Below are positions 1 through 9,199 of a stretch of 64,000 nt of DNA, piece by piece. Source of the DNA: HGM04593 sp045533955 (GTDB lineage Bacteria; Bacteroidota; Bacteroidia; Bacteroidales; Bacteroidaceae); NCBI GenBank assembly GCA_045533955.1, contig JAZSIU010000019.1:1-64000 (forward strand). The letters run 5' to 3'. Below the pieces are notes generated by a model, which searched no databases, was not told where the DNA came from, and saw nothing but the letters and a program-made list of their open reading frames with translations. The position numbers and the translations under genes are program-made. Position 1 is the stretch's first letter. Every line of letters begins with the position of its first letter.

Positions 1-2
1 TT

Positions 3-109
3 TACGATTGTTTTAAGGGTGCTGCGGACCGCCCTCACTTAGTCGCTTGTAAACAAGCGTCTAAGTAGCGGTTAAACATACCTCGCACTTTTTCCTTAAA
101 ACAATCGTA
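3..109. repeat. Large inverted-repeat hairpin
   Basis: A perfect 16-bp inverted repeat (3-18 with 94-109, arm TACGATTGTTTTAAGG) encloses a second helix: 28-32 pairs with 68-72, and 37-49 pairs with 54-66 with a single T-T mismatch and a TAAA loop. The three helices are nested, so the 107-bp block could fold as one long rod in RNA or extrude as a cruciform in DNA. It lies downstream of the DUF389 gene, which is read toward it. No coding potential is seen. It could be a small structured RNA, a short non-autonomous mobile element, or a two-way terminator; the sequence alone does not decide. Confidence 0.6.
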
Positions 110-134
110 CCTACATTGAATTTCTTTTTTATGG

Positions 135-247
135 TGCAATAAATTTAAAATTACCTTTTGTGGGTATTATATGCAGCTGTTCTTGATGGTGAAAAATAGA
201 TTATTGATTCTTACCCACAGTAAATTTCTACTGAGCCATTTATTGCA
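135..247. other. Nested inverted repeats, possible structured RNA
   Basis: TGCAATAAA at 135-143 is the exact reverse complement of 239-247. Inside it, GTGGGTA at 160-166 is the exact reverse complement of 212-218. The two stems are nested, with unpaired A/T-rich segments between them, giving a helix-bubble-helix layout. The block begins 25 bp after the larger hairpin at 3-109 and ends a few bases before the stop codon of the DUF389 gene. It may be part of that gene's 3' untranslated region or an independent small RNA. Confidence 0.35.
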
Positions 248-252
248 GCAGG

Positions 253-1620
253 CTATTTCCCATCGTTGTAAAAATAGACAAGAATGCCGGGGGTGCCGGT
301 GCGCCGACGCACCCAATTTGTGAGGCGTGTACGTGTGCCGCTGTCGATGGGGTGCGCAAGGGTTATGCGGGTAAAGGCTGTGAACCTCTGGTCGGTGCGC
401 GTGCTGTCGAGGCTGCTGCTCCACAGACAGCCTGTTGCAACGCCCTTTATCGCGGGCAGCAGTGCGTTGCCCTCGTTAAGAAGCAGTGTGTCGAGCGCGG
501 CGTAACGGTAGAGTGCGTCGAGGCTGTCGCGCATCGAGGCTATCAGCCGCTGCTGATAGCGCACAGCCGAGTCGCGGCTGTGCAGAATATCCTGCGCAAT
601 ATTTGTGCGCAGAGTGCTTAGCATAAGGCTGTCGCGCCGCGCCCCATCCTGAATGATATCGAGGCGTGTGCCCTCTAAATGATACTGCGGCAGCCGTCGG
701 CGTATATTCTCTATGAGTGCCGCGGGAATATGGTTGCCAATATACACGGCTTCTATTTTGCGCTCGGGGTAGTTAATCTGTTTTTCTATAATGTGGGCCC
801 CTTGAAAATGAAGCTCCTCGGCTATGAAATTATCGGCATTCTGCATATAGAGCGTTTTTCGCACGATATTATATGTGAGCACAAGGGAGGGCAGCAGAGT
901 AATTGCCGATAATGCAATGAGCATACGTTTAACGCGCTTTTCGTGCTGCTTATCGGCAAAGACTTTTGGCGAGAATCTGAGAATGCGTACACCAAGATAG
1001 GTGGATACGGCTATAAACACCGAGTTTATAAAAAACAGATACAGAGCGCCTGCAGCCTGCAGCCATCGGCCCGTGGCAAGGCAGAATCCGACGGTGCACA
1101 GTGGCGGCAACAGTGCCGTCGATATTGCAACGCCTACAATCACCTGTATGCGGTTACCCGTGCTGCTGAGCGCCAAAAAACCCGAGGCACCGCCAATAAA
1201 GGCCACAATAACGTCGTACATTGTGGGGGAGGTTCGCGCCAGCAGTTGCGACTGCGCCTCGCCAAGCGGAGAGGCCCAAAAATAGAGCGTTGCGGCAACG
1301 ATGGCAAAGAGCGAGGCTGTCAGCAGATTGCGCAGCGAGCGCTTCATAAGCTCGGCGTCGTTGATGCCCACGGCAAGGCCAATGCCTATTATGGGGCCCA
1401 TAAGGGGCGAGATGAGCATCGCACCGAATATCATATGCGTCGAGTCGATGCTTAGTCCGATGGAGGCTATCAGCACGGCAAAAATAAGAATCCACAGCGT
1501 TACCCCGCGAAACTCGACGGCGCGGCGCACATTCTCAATGACGGTGCTCTCGTTCTCTTTGTCGGGCGAGGGGTCGAGCCGTCCTTTTAGCTCGCTGTAT
1601 AGACTTTTGAGTATGTTCAT
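253..1620 (-). CDS. DUF389 family integral membrane protein
   Basis: A 455-residue membrane protein of the DUF389 family, whose function is not established. After a soluble N-terminus (1-38) there are about six hydrophobic segments between residues 40 and 215. The family's glycine/proline-rich turns are visible: LISPLMGPIIGIGLAV near residue 70 and ALLPPLCTVG near 170. One more hydrophobic stretch (about 232-252) is followed by a polar C-terminal domain of about 200 residues. It is the last gene of a minus-strand operon after ruvB and a flippase, with a 28-bp gap to the flippase. Family membership is clear; any transport role is inference. Confidence 0.85.
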   Translation of the reverse strand: MNILKSLYSELKGRLDPSPDKENESTVIENVRRAVEFRGVTLWILIFAVLIASIGLSIDSTHMIFGAMLISPLMGPIIGIGLAVGINDAELMKRSLRNLLTASLFAIVAATLYFWASPLGEAQSQLLARTSPTMYDVIVAFIGGASGFLALSSTGNRIQVIVGVAISTALLPPLCTVGFCLATGRWLQAAGALYLFFINSVFIAVSTYLGVRILRFSPKVFADKQHEKRVKRMLIALSAITLLPSLVLTYNIVRKTLYMQNADNFIAEELHFQGAHIIEKQINYPERKIEAVYIGNHIPAALIENIRRRLPQYHLEGTRLDIIQDGARRDSLMLSTLRTNIAQDILHSRDSAVRYQQRLIASMRDSLDALYRYAALDTLLLNEGNALLPAIKGVATGCLWSSSLDSTRTDQRFTAFTRITLAHPIDSGTRTRLTNWVRRRTGTPGILVYFYNDGK

Positions 1621-1648
1621 TGTTGCTTTTTCAAACGGGGCGGTTGCC

Positions 1649-3136
1649 TCATTTGAAAAAACGATTCACAAAGGGTATTTGTTTCAGTGGAAGGTCTTTT
1701 CGGATAAAAAAGGCCACGTACAGAATCATCAGCAGGGTGTTGAATGCCATTTTTGCCCAACTGTTCCCAATGGGTACAAAATATGATATTCCATAGAGCA
1801 CTGCGGCCAAAAGGACGTATGCGCCAATCTCTTTTAGGTTGTAGCGGATGGGGTTGCGGCGCTGTCCCACAATGTAGGAGAGGAGCATCGCAACAAAATA
1901 TCCCGTAAACGAGGCAAGGGCGCAGGCCATATAACCGTATTGTGGCACAAAAATTATGTTAATGGCAAAGAGCACTGCGCATCCGCTGAACGAGAATATT
2001 GCACCCCACCACGTCTCGTTGTTCAGCTTGTACCAGAATGAGAGATTAAAGCTTATGCCCATAAAAATCTCGGCCATCATAACAAAAGGAATTACTTTAA
2101 GCCCCTCCCAATAGTCCGAGGCTATAAGATGACGCAAAATATCCATATAGAACATTACCGCCAAGAAGGCCATAAGTGCTACGATGATAAAATATTTCAT
2201 TGCCTTGGCATAGAGCTCTTTGCTGTCCTTTTGGGCGCTGTTGCCAAAGACAAAAGGTTCGTAGGCGAAGCGGAAGGCCTGCATAAGCATTGCCATTATG
2301 GCGGCTACCTTTACTACGGCGCCATAGATGGCAAGCTCTACATCGCCTCGCTCGCCGGGGACAAGCCATTTGTAAATAATTTTGTCGGCGTGCAGATTAA
2401 GTATGCCTGCGAGGCTCAGCAGCAGCAGAGGCCACGAGTAGGAGAGCATCGAGCGCAGCATACGCTTGTCGGCGGTAGGGCGATAGAGGCTGAGCTCGGG
2501 CAGCAGAAAAAAGGTTATCGAGGAGGTGCAGATGAGGTTAATGAGGAATATATAGTAGGCTTGATTATTGGGGTCGTAGTGGCCTTCAAGAGCCTCGGGG
2601 TGCTCTTTGTAGAGCCACGGCAGAAGCAGAAAGGCTATAAGGTTCATTGCGATGTTCATTGCAATGAACAGCAGTTTGAGGCCGGCAAATTTCCACGGGC
2701 GTTTGCTGTGGCGTATATATCCGAAGAGTATTGCTTGAATGGCGTCGAGCGACACAACAACGGCCATCATCGTTACAAATTCGGGGTGGTCGCCATAGTC
2801 GAGTGTGTGGGCCACTGTGTCAATATTTATGAATACGGCCAGCAGAAACAGCGCACATAATGCGCCCACTACCTGTAACGACATTGAGAGCACTTTGGGG
2901 ACGTCGGCCCCTTTTTCGTTTGCGAAGCGGAAAAAGGTTGTCTCGAACCCGAATGTGAGCAGTGCCAACAGTAGTGCAACCCACGCATATACGTTGGTAA
3001 CAATGCCGTAGTTGCCCGACTCAGCGGTCATTGTGTAGGTGTAGAGGGGCACCAGCAGATAGTTCAAGAAGCGTCCGACTATGCTGCTAAGGCCGTATAT
3101 TACGGTGTCTTTCAGTAGCGATTGTAATTTTGACAT
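1649..3136 (-). CDS. Polysaccharide flippase (MOP/Wzx-type)
   Basis: A 495-residue protein with about 14 hydrophobic segments and very little soluble sequence, typical of oligosaccharide flippases of the MOP superfamily. These move lipid-linked sugar units across the inner membrane. The start MSKLQSLLKDTVIYGLSSIV, followed by an amphipathic helix and a conserved YGIVTNVYAW-like segment, resembles the Polysacc_synt family. It sits 28 bp downstream of ruvB and 28 bp upstream of the DUF389 gene. No polysaccharide genes flank it here, so it may be a housekeeping flippase co-transcribed with ruvB; the substrate is unknown. Confidence 0.85.
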   Translation of the reverse strand: MSKLQSLLKDTVIYGLSSIVGRFLNYLLVPLYTYTMTAESGNYGIVTNVYAWVALLLALLTFGFETTFFRFANEKGADVPKVLSMSLQVVGALCALFLLAVFINIDTVAHTLDYGDHPEFVTMMAVVVSLDAIQAILFGYIRHSKRPWKFAGLKLLFIAMNIAMNLIAFLLLPWLYKEHPEALEGHYDPNNQAYYIFLINLICTSSITFFLLPELSLYRPTADKRMLRSMLSYSWPLLLLSLAGILNLHADKIIYKWLVPGERGDVELAIYGAVVKVAAIMAMLMQAFRFAYEPFVFGNSAQKDSKELYAKAMKYFIIVALMAFLAVMFYMDILRHLIASDYWEGLKVIPFVMMAEIFMGISFNLSFWYKLNNETWWGAIFSFSGCAVLFAINIIFVPQYGYMACALASFTGYFVAMLLSYIVGQRRNPIRYNLKEIGAYVLLAAVLYGISYFVPIGNSWAKMAFNTLLMILYVAFFIRKDLPLKQIPFVNRFFK

Positions 3137-3164
3137 TGCTCTTCGTCTGTTTTTATAGACTTAT

Positions 3165-4181
3165 TTAAAACAGCGACCCTTCGTTTGCTCCGTAGCGGCT
3201 GCGTCCCAAATGCTTGTAGGCAAGGTCGGTTACCTCACGTCCGCGGGGGGTGCGCTTCAGGAAGCCCTCTTTTATGAGGTAGGGCTCATAGACCTCTTCT
3301 ATGGTGCCTGCATCCTCGCTCAGTGCGGTGGCTATTGTGCCGATGCCAACGGGGCCGCCCTTGAATTTGTCTATTATGGTGCACAGAATCTTGTTGTCAA
3401 TCTCGTCGAGGCCGAATTTGTCGATATTCAGCGCTTCGAGCGCTAATTTTGCGATGGAATTTGTTATGTGTCCGTTGCCCATCACTTGTGCAAAGTCGCG
3501 CACGCGGCGCAGCAGGGCGTTGGCGATACGGGGCGTGCCGCGGCTGCGGCGTGCAATCTCGTAGGTGGCCTCCTCGTCGAACGATACTTTCAGAATCTGA
3601 GCCGAGCGGGCTATAATGCCTGCGAGGGTCTTGCTGTCGTAATATTCGAGGTGCATATTTATTCCGAAGCGGGCACGAAGGGGGGCGGTGAGCAGTCCGC
3701 TGCGGGTGGTGGCGCCTATCAGGGTAAAGGGGCTCAGGTCAATCTGAATGGAGCGTGCCGAGGGGCCTTTGTCGATGAGAATATCTATGCGATAATCCTC
3801 CATTGCCGAGTATAGATACTCCTCGACAATGGGCGAGAGGCGGTGAATCTCGTCGATGAAAAGAACGTCGTTGGGCTCGAGCGAGGTGAGAATGCCTGCA
3901 AGGTCGCCGGGCTTGTCGAGCACGGGACCTGACGTTACTTTGAATCCAACGCCCAATTCATTGGCTATAATATTACTGAGTGTGGTTTTTCCCAATCCCG
4001 GGGGGCCGTGCAGAAGCACGTGGTCGAGCGACTCGCCACGCATTTTTGCTGCCTGTACAAAAATTCCGAGGTTGCTCACAATCTTCTCTTGTCCGCTAAA
4101 ATCGCCGAACGAGAGGGGGCGCAAGGCATTCTCGAACTCCTTGTCGCTGTGTTTGCCTCGTATGTCAAATTCGGTGCTCAT
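3165..4181 (-). CDS. ruvB: Holliday junction branch migration ATPase RuvB
   Basis: RuvB is the hexameric AAA+ motor that drives Holliday-junction branch migration with RuvA before RuvC cleavage. The 338 residues match the usual family length. Walker A is HGPPGLGKTTL near residue 60, Walker B LFIDEIHRL near 107, sensor 1 is GATTRSG near 155, and the arginine-finger region follows (LRARFG). The C-terminal winged helix contains TPRGREVTDLAYKHL. It is the first gene of a three-gene minus-strand operon. RuvA and RuvC are not in this window. Confidence 0.97.
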   Translation of the reverse strand: MSTEFDIRGKHSDKEFENALRPLSFGDFSGQEKIVSNLGIFVQAAKMRGESLDHVLLHGPPGLGKTTLSNIIANELGVGFKVTSGPVLDKPGDLAGILTSLEPNDVLFIDEIHRLSPIVEEYLYSAMEDYRIDILIDKGPSARSIQIDLSPFTLIGATTRSGLLTAPLRARFGINMHLEYYDSKTLAGIIARSAQILKVSFDEEATYEIARRSRGTPRIANALLRRVRDFAQVMGNGHITNSIAKLALEALNIDKFGLDEIDNKILCTIIDKFKGGPVGIGTIATALSEDAGTIEEVYEPYLIKEGFLKRTPRGREVTDLAYKHLGRSRYGANEGSLF

Positions 4182-4428
4182 TTTCTGTTTTTCTCGTTTA
4201 TTGCGCGAAGATAGTGCAAAAAATGTGAGTTACACATTCTTTTCAATTTTTTTTAAAAGTGGTGCCGAGTTTTATATTGAGGTAATTTCTGCTGTATGCC
4301 TTTGGGTATTTTGTCTGTTGTCGAGGCTGCTTCGGTCGAGGAGTTGCTGTTGTTATGACGAGGCTGTCAAGGTATCGGATGATGATAGGGAATATTCTGA
4401 ATGTGTAGCTGCCGCGCCGACGGGTGTT
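4182..4428. other. Intergenic gap between hydrolase terminator and ruvB
   Basis: The gap between the hydrolase and ruvB genes is 312 bp. It holds the ruvB -7 box at its lower end and the hydrolase terminator at its upper end. In the rest I see no convincing gene; a 63-codon minus-strand reading frame at 4243-4434 has no recognisable features. Confidence 0.4.
4206..4213 (-). promoter_or_regulatory. -7 box upstream of ruvB
   Basis: On the minus strand this reads TATCTTCG, a one-base variant of the Bacteroidetes -7 element TAnnTTTG, 25 bp before the ruvB ATG. No clear TTTG was found at the expected -33 distance. Confidence 0.4.
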
Positions 4429-4478
4429 ACACACAAAAAGCGCAAGGATTTTTTATTTTCCTTGCGCTTTTTGTGTGT
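4429..4478 (-). terminator. Rho-independent terminator of the hydrolase gene
   Basis: A perfect 20-bp inverted repeat (4429-4448 with 4459-4478) has a 10-base T-rich loop and A-tracts/T-tracts inside the arms. It begins 16 bp beyond the stop codon of the secreted hydrolase gene. Confidence 0.75.
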
Positions 4479-4493
4479 TGTCTGCGGTGTTTC

Positions 4494-5996
4494 TTATTTT
4501 AAGACTTTCTTTCCATCCTGAATGTATATACCGCCTGCGGTGGCACGCTCGACGGGGCGTCCGCTAAGGTCGTAGGTTATTTTTTCGTTTTTTTTTTCGT
4601 TTTTCACATCCTTGATGGCTGTGGGGACTGCGCTTTTGCTTGCAATGTCAATGTCGATTGATGCGGGGAACAGACGCTCGGGGTCGTAGTAAAAGGCGCA
4701 GCTCTCGACCATTGCTTTGAGGCTTGTGCCTACCATACCGTTGAATATCTCCTCGCCGTTGAGGATGACTTTTACGGGCTTCGAGAGGTCGAAAAGCTCC
4801 TCGTTGAGGTAGATTGTTACGTTGCCGCGTGTGGCGGGAATGAATCTCTTGGCAAAAAGCATTGGGATGCCGCCTTTTGAGAATGTTGTTCTATATGCTA
4901 CTCGTTTTACTGTAAGGTCGATGGTGTTGTTGTCCATCTTTACCTCGAAGCAGCTGCGGTCTTTGTTTGTTAACGAGGGGTTGGCATTTACTTTTAGGTT
5001 GTAGAAGCCCTCGCGGTAACGGCCGTACATTTCATAATTCTCCCAATAGAAATATTTGGGGTGGGGGTTACGCGAGTATTTTGCCAACCACGGAGTGGTG
5101 GGACGATAGTCTATTGAGTGTCCATCGCCGGGGATAAGCTCGATGTAGTGATTGTAGTAGCCGGGGTGAGCGGCTGCAAGGCTGTCGGCTGCGTCGAGGG
5201 CGCTCTGTGTACAGATGTTACGTCCGAATCCGTCGTCAAGGGCACCGGTGCGCAGCGAGAATGCAATATTGGCTACATTCTCCATTGGTGCATTCTGAAG
5301 AGGCTCGCCACCGGCCATAGGGCCTGCTCCTGCAAGATAATCGGCATAGAATGATGCGAGGCGCTGGCTGCCGTATCCTCCCTCAGAGATTCCGAAGAAG
5401 TAGATGCGGTTGGCGTCTATTGTATCATTCAGGAAAGCCAGACGCAAGAGCTTCTCCCACGCCCACTGCTTCGACTGTATGGCCCAACGGTAATACTCGC
5501 CTGTGTTGGGAATCTGAGGCACCATATATACTGCGGGGCTGTAGAAGCGGCGAAGCGAAAGGCCGATGCCTGTCTCCCACTCCTGATTCTTATCGCCCGA
5601 GCCGTGCATATAAAGGAACAAGGGTAGCTTGCCCTCGACCTTGTCGAGGGTGTTTATTCCCCAATAGTAGGGCATTACTGCATTGGGCTCGAGGTTGGCG
5701 GGAAGCCTCCATTTGCCCGTTTTTCTATCCTCGAGCTGCCCCAGAGGGATGAGCTTCTCCTCGTCGAAGGTCTCGACAGAGTTTTTCCATACACTCCACA
5801 CGGCTGCGCGTGTCTGCTCAATGTTGTCAAGAGCAATAGGCGCATCAAGCTCGAATGTGCCGCTATTCTGGGCTAATGAACCTGCAAAGTAGCTCTTTAT
5901 GGCTGCTTCGTTCTCTTGCACTTTGTCGGCTGCATTTTGTGTAAATGCAGTGCCTGCTGCCATAAGCAGCATAATGCTTGTAAATACCTTTTTCAT
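4494..5996 (-). CDS. Secreted alpha/beta hydrolase (esterase/peptidase-like)
   Basis: A 500-residue exported protein. The start is placed at 5996 because MKKVFTSIMLLMAAGTAFTQ is a clean signal peptide; an upstream ATG at 6032 would only add 12 polar residues. The mature part contains an oxyanion-type segment LFLYMHGSGD and a nucleophile elbow GISEGGYG, the G-x-S-x-G hallmark of alpha/beta hydrolases, so the serine is the likely nucleophile. A histidine in PGDGHSIDY is a candidate for the triad. The last 25 residues, YDLSGRPVERATAGGIYIQD then GKKVLK, match a short beta-strand tail that recurs at the end of exported Bacteroidales proteins and resembles type IX sorting domains. The substrate is unknown. 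It is transcribed divergently from the SusCD operon. Confidence 0.75.
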   Translation of the reverse strand: MKKVFTSIMLLMAAGTAFTQNAADKVQENEAAIKSYFAGSLAQNSGTFELDAPIALDNIEQTRAAVWSVWKNSVETFDEEKLIPLGQLEDRKTGKWRLPANLEPNAVMPYYWGINTLDKVEGKLPLFLYMHGSGDKNQEWETGIGLSLRRFYSPAVYMVPQIPNTGEYYRWAIQSKQWAWEKLLRLAFLNDTIDANRIYFFGISEGGYGSQRLASFYADYLAGAGPMAGGEPLQNAPMENVANIAFSLRTGALDDGFGRNICTQSALDAADSLAAAHPGYYNHYIELIPGDGHSIDYRPTTPWLAKYSRNPHPKYFYWENYEMYGRYREGFYNLKVNANPSLTNKDRSCFEVKMDNNTIDLTVKRVAYRTTFSKGGIPMLFAKRFIPATRGNVTIYLNEELFDLSKPVKVILNGEEIFNGMVGTSLKAMVESCAFYYDPERLFPASIDIDIASKSAVPTAIKDVKNEKKNEKITYDLSGRPVERATAGGIYIQDGKKVLK

Positions 5997-6132
5997 ATTT
6001 GTGAATTGATTTTTCGTGCTAAACGACGGCAAAATAACACAATTTTCTGTAATAAATTTACATTTTATTTATAAATATGTTGTAAAAAATCAATTTTAGG
6101 CCCGAAAAGCGGTTTTTGTCAAGAAAAAAATA

Positions 6133-6140
6133 TAATTTTG
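6133..6140 (+). promoter_or_regulatory. -7 box upstream of the susC-led operon
   Basis: TAATTTTG matches the Bacteroidetes TAnnTTTG -7 element, about 108 bp before the susC ATG. A TTTG lies 14 bp upstream (6115-6118), which is shorter than the usual 19-20 bp spacing. Confidence 0.35.
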
Positions 6141-6247
6141 CGCGATTTTTAAGTTTTTTTATGTTTTGGGTTCTTATGATAAGTACCGATGCTTCTCGGT
6201 ATTATTATTCGAAATAATCACAAAAGTATTTATACATAATATAGAAG

Positions 6248-9187
6248 ATGAAAAGAAGATTGTTTCTTTTATTTGTCTTGCTTGGCTGTGTGGCTGTGCA
6301 GTCTCTGTTTGCGCAGAGTTATATTGTGCGTGGCCGTGTGCTATCGAGCGAGGACAATGAGCCTTTGGTGGGCGTTGGAGTTATGCAGGAGGGTACCTCG
6401 AATGGTGTCCCCACCGATATTGACGGTCGATACTCCATTGAGATTAAAACCACGGGCGAGGCTACCCTTGTGTTTACATATATGGGTTACGTTACCCGAC
6501 GCATAAAGGTAAAGGGTGCCGCTTCGGCGCTTAATGTTACTATGGAGCCCGAAGCTATTGAGGTTGACGAGGTTGTGGTGGTTGCTTACGGTGTGCGCAA
6601 GAAGGGTACAATCTCGGGCTCGGTATCGACGGTTAAGGCCGATAAGATAGAGAGTGTCCCCACGGTGGGATTCGACCAAGCGTTGCAGGGATTGACCTCG
6701 GGAATGACGGTAATTGCAAATTCGGGCGAGCCCAGCAAGCCTGCGGTGTTTCAGATTCGTGGTACAAACTCGATAAACTCGGGCACTGCGCCGCTGTTTA
6801 TTCTGGATGGTGTGCCCATCACAAGCAGCGACTTTAACGCCATAAGCCCCAATGATATTGAGTCGATAAATGTGCTCAAGGATGCTTCGTCAACATCTAT
6901 CTATGGCGCGCGTGCGGCAAATGGAGTGGTGGTGATAACCACTAAGCGCGGAACATCGACCGATAGGGTGGATGTTACATTCCGTACGCAGCAGGGCTAC
7001 TCGCAGCTGGCTCACGGCAATTGGAATCTTATGAACACCGAGGAGCGCATCCTCTTCGAGCAGGAGCTGGGCCTTGATGAGGGGCAGGACTACGACGTGT
7101 TGCGCCTGACCGACGTCAATTGGCTCGAGACGGTCTTTAACGACCGTGCACGTTTGCAGAGCTACGACCTATCGGTAAACTACGCCTCGGACAAACTGAA
7201 TTATTTTGTCTCGGGAGGCTTCTTCGACCAAGATGGCATTGCGCAGGGTTCAACTTTCAAACGCTATAATCTGCGTGCGAACAGCGACGTAAAGACTGCC
7301 GATTGGCTCAAGGTGGGTACAAATGTGATGCTCACGTACGAAGAGGTTCAGCAGGCCGATGAGGGTGAATATTCGCTCAGCAGCCCAATCTCGGCCTGTC
7401 GCTTTATGCTGCCCTATTGGAATCCTTATCGCGAGGATGGCTCGGTGGCTTCGTCGTCGGACGGAAGCTGGGCGGGCACCTCGCACAATCCCATTGAGTG
7501 GATGAACAGTAATCCCGTGCTTAATAAAAAGTATAAGGCGTTGGCTGTTGCATACGCCGAGTTTACCCCGATAAAGAATCTTACCATAAGCTCGCGCTTG
7601 GGTGTCGATTATACTCACTCAACGGCCAATATGAAGTCTTACCCCGGCTTTGTGGGTAACAACGGCATCGGTGCGGCCGGACGAAGCTCTTTCGACGCGG
7701 TGAATCTGACAATAACAAATACTGCAAGCTATAATCTGAAGATTGCCCGTCGCCACTCGCTCAATTTTATGCTGGGACAGGAGGGGGTCGATTACCGCTC
7801 CGAGAGTTTCCAGATTATCACAAGCGGACAGAATAACGATGCTTTTACATCGCTTGTCTCGGGTACAAGAGCCGTCTCGTGGGCCAACAGCCACTCGAGC
7901 CACGCGTTCCTCTCGTTCTTTGGTCGCGGCGAGTATAACTACAACGAGAAATATTTTGCCGACCTTTCGCTGCGCACCGACGCCTCGTCGCGCTTCGGTA
8001 AGCACGGGCGCTGGGCTACCTTTTGGTCGCTGGGCTTTATGTGGAACGTACGCAAGGAGCGTTTCTTGCAGAGTGCAAGCAGCTGGCTCACAAATGCGCA
8101 GATTGCACTGAGCACGGGAACCTCGGGTAACTCCTCAATCCCCGACTACGACCATCTGGCGCTTGTGGGCAGCGGTGCCAACTATATGGGCAGCGCCGGC
8201 ATTGCTGCCATCAGTCAGGGTAACGAAAAATTGGGTTGGGAGCAGCTGTGGTCGAATAATCTTGCCATTCATTTGGGATTCTTCGCTCGTGTAAACCTCG
8301 ACCTTGAGCTCTATCACAAACAGACAACGAATATGCTTATGCTTGTGCCGCAGTCTTATGTGAACAATGGATTCGGAACGCGTTGGGATAATGTGGGTGA
8401 GATGGTGAACCGAGGCGTCGAAATTTCTTTGAACGCCGATATTATCCGCACACGCGACTTTACGTGGAACGTAAATGCCAACGCATCGTACAACAAGAAC
8501 GAGATTACCGAGCTTTACAACGGCCTTGACGAGTACGAGATTTCAAATACGTCGACCAAGCTGGTTGTCGGAGAGTCTATCGGACAATTTTATATAAACC
8601 GATACGCGGGTGTCAACCCTGCCAACGGCGATGCTCTGTGGTACACGAAGGATGGCGAAATTACCAATGTGTTCAGCGAGGGCGATAAGGTGCTGCTCGA
8701 CAAGAATTACATTGCGCCGTGGCAGGGTGGATTCGGGACTACTATCTCGTGGCGCGGTCTCAGCCTGAGCGCTCACTTTAGCTGGGTGGCCGACCGTTGG
8801 ATGTTCAACAACGACCGCTTTTTCGAGGAGAGCAACGGCCTCTACACAGCCTATAATCAATCGAAGCGTATGCTGTATGACCGTTGGAAGGCTCCGGGCG
8901 ACGTAACCGATATTCCACGATACGGCGTAACCCCGCAGATGGACACACGCTTCCTCGAGGATGCCTCGTTTCTGCGTCTGAAGAACATTATGCTCAGCTA
9001 CTCGCTTCCCCGGTCGCTGCTGGCCAAGAGCAAGATTCTAAGCAAGGCTCGCCTCTATGTGCAGGCACAGAATCTGTTTACTTGGACAAAATTCAGCGGC
9101 ATCGACCCCGAGTCGTCGAGCAACGTCTATAAGGCGCAGTACCCAATGTCGCGCCAATATACCTGTGGATTAGAACTGACATTCTAA
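6248..9187 (+). CDS. SusC/RagA-family TonB-dependent outer membrane transporter
   Basis: A 979-residue outer membrane transporter, energised through TonB, that imports ligands captured by its SusD partner. A signal peptide (1-22, ending SLFAQ) is followed by a carboxypeptidase-regulatory-like beta domain (about 25-105), then the TonB-box-like EVVVVAYG with the SusC signature, then the plug domain (about 120-240) containing LFILDGVPI and the NVLKDASSTSIYGARAANGV motif, then the beta barrel to the C-terminal LELTF. The final phenylalanine fits barrel-assembly signals. It is first in a nine-gene operon with 12 bp to susD. The downstream protease suggests that peptides are the cargo, as for RagA, but this is inference. 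Confidence 0.95.
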   Translation: MKRRLFLLFVLLGCVAVQSLFAQSYIVRGRVLSSEDNEPLVGVGVMQEGTSNGVPTDIDGRYSIEIKTTGEATLVFTYMGYVTRRIKVKGAASALNVTMEPEAIEVDEVVVVAYGVRKKGTISGSVSTVKADKIESVPTVGFDQALQGLTSGMTVIANSGEPSKPAVFQIRGTNSINSGTAPLFILDGVPITSSDFNAISPNDIESINVLKDASSTSIYGARAANGVVVITTKRGTSTDRVDVTFRTQQGYSQLAHGNWNLMNTEERILFEQELGLDEGQDYDVLRLTDVNWLETVFNDRARLQSYDLSVNYASDKLNYFVSGGFFDQDGIAQGSTFKRYNLRANSDVKTADWLKVGTNVMLTYEEVQQADEGEYSLSSPISACRFMLPYWNPYREDGSVASSSDGSWAGTSHNPIEWMNSNPVLNKKYKALAVAYAEFTPIKNLTISSRLGVDYTHSTANMKSYPGFVGNNGIGAAGRSSFDAVNLTITNTASYNLKIARRHSLNFMLGQEGVDYRSESFQIITSGQNNDAFTSLVSGTRAVSWANSHSSHAFLSFFGRGEYNYNEKYFADLSLRTDASSRFGKHGRWATFWSLGFMWNVRKERFLQSASSWLTNAQIALSTGTSGNSSIPDYDHLALVGSGANYMGSAGIAAISQGNEKLGWEQLWSNNLAIHLGFFARVNLDLELYHKQTTNMLMLVPQSYVNNGFGTRWDNVGEMVNRGVEISLNADIIRTRDFTWNVNANASYNKNEITELYNGLDEYEISNTSTKLVVGESIGQFYINRYAGVNPANGDALWYTKDGEITNVFSEGDKVLLDKNYIAPWQGGFGTTISWRGLSLSAHFSWVADRWMFNNDRFFEESNGLYTAYNQSKRMLYDRWKAPGDVTDIPRYGVTPQMDTRFLEDASFLRLKNIMLSYSLPRSLLAKSKILSKARLYVQAQNLFTWTKFSGIDPESSSNVYKAQYPMSRQYTCGLELTF

Positions 9188-9199
9188 GAGAATATAACT

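Noticed and set aside
4243..4434. A 63-codon minus-strand frame between the hydrolase gene and ruvB
   Set aside because: No ribosome binding site, no hydrophobic or family pattern, and it runs into the terminator stem.
3856..4521. A 221-codon plus-strand frame opposite ruvB
   Set aside because: It lies antisense to the conserved ruvB coding region and runs through the terminator; its product has no recognisable features.
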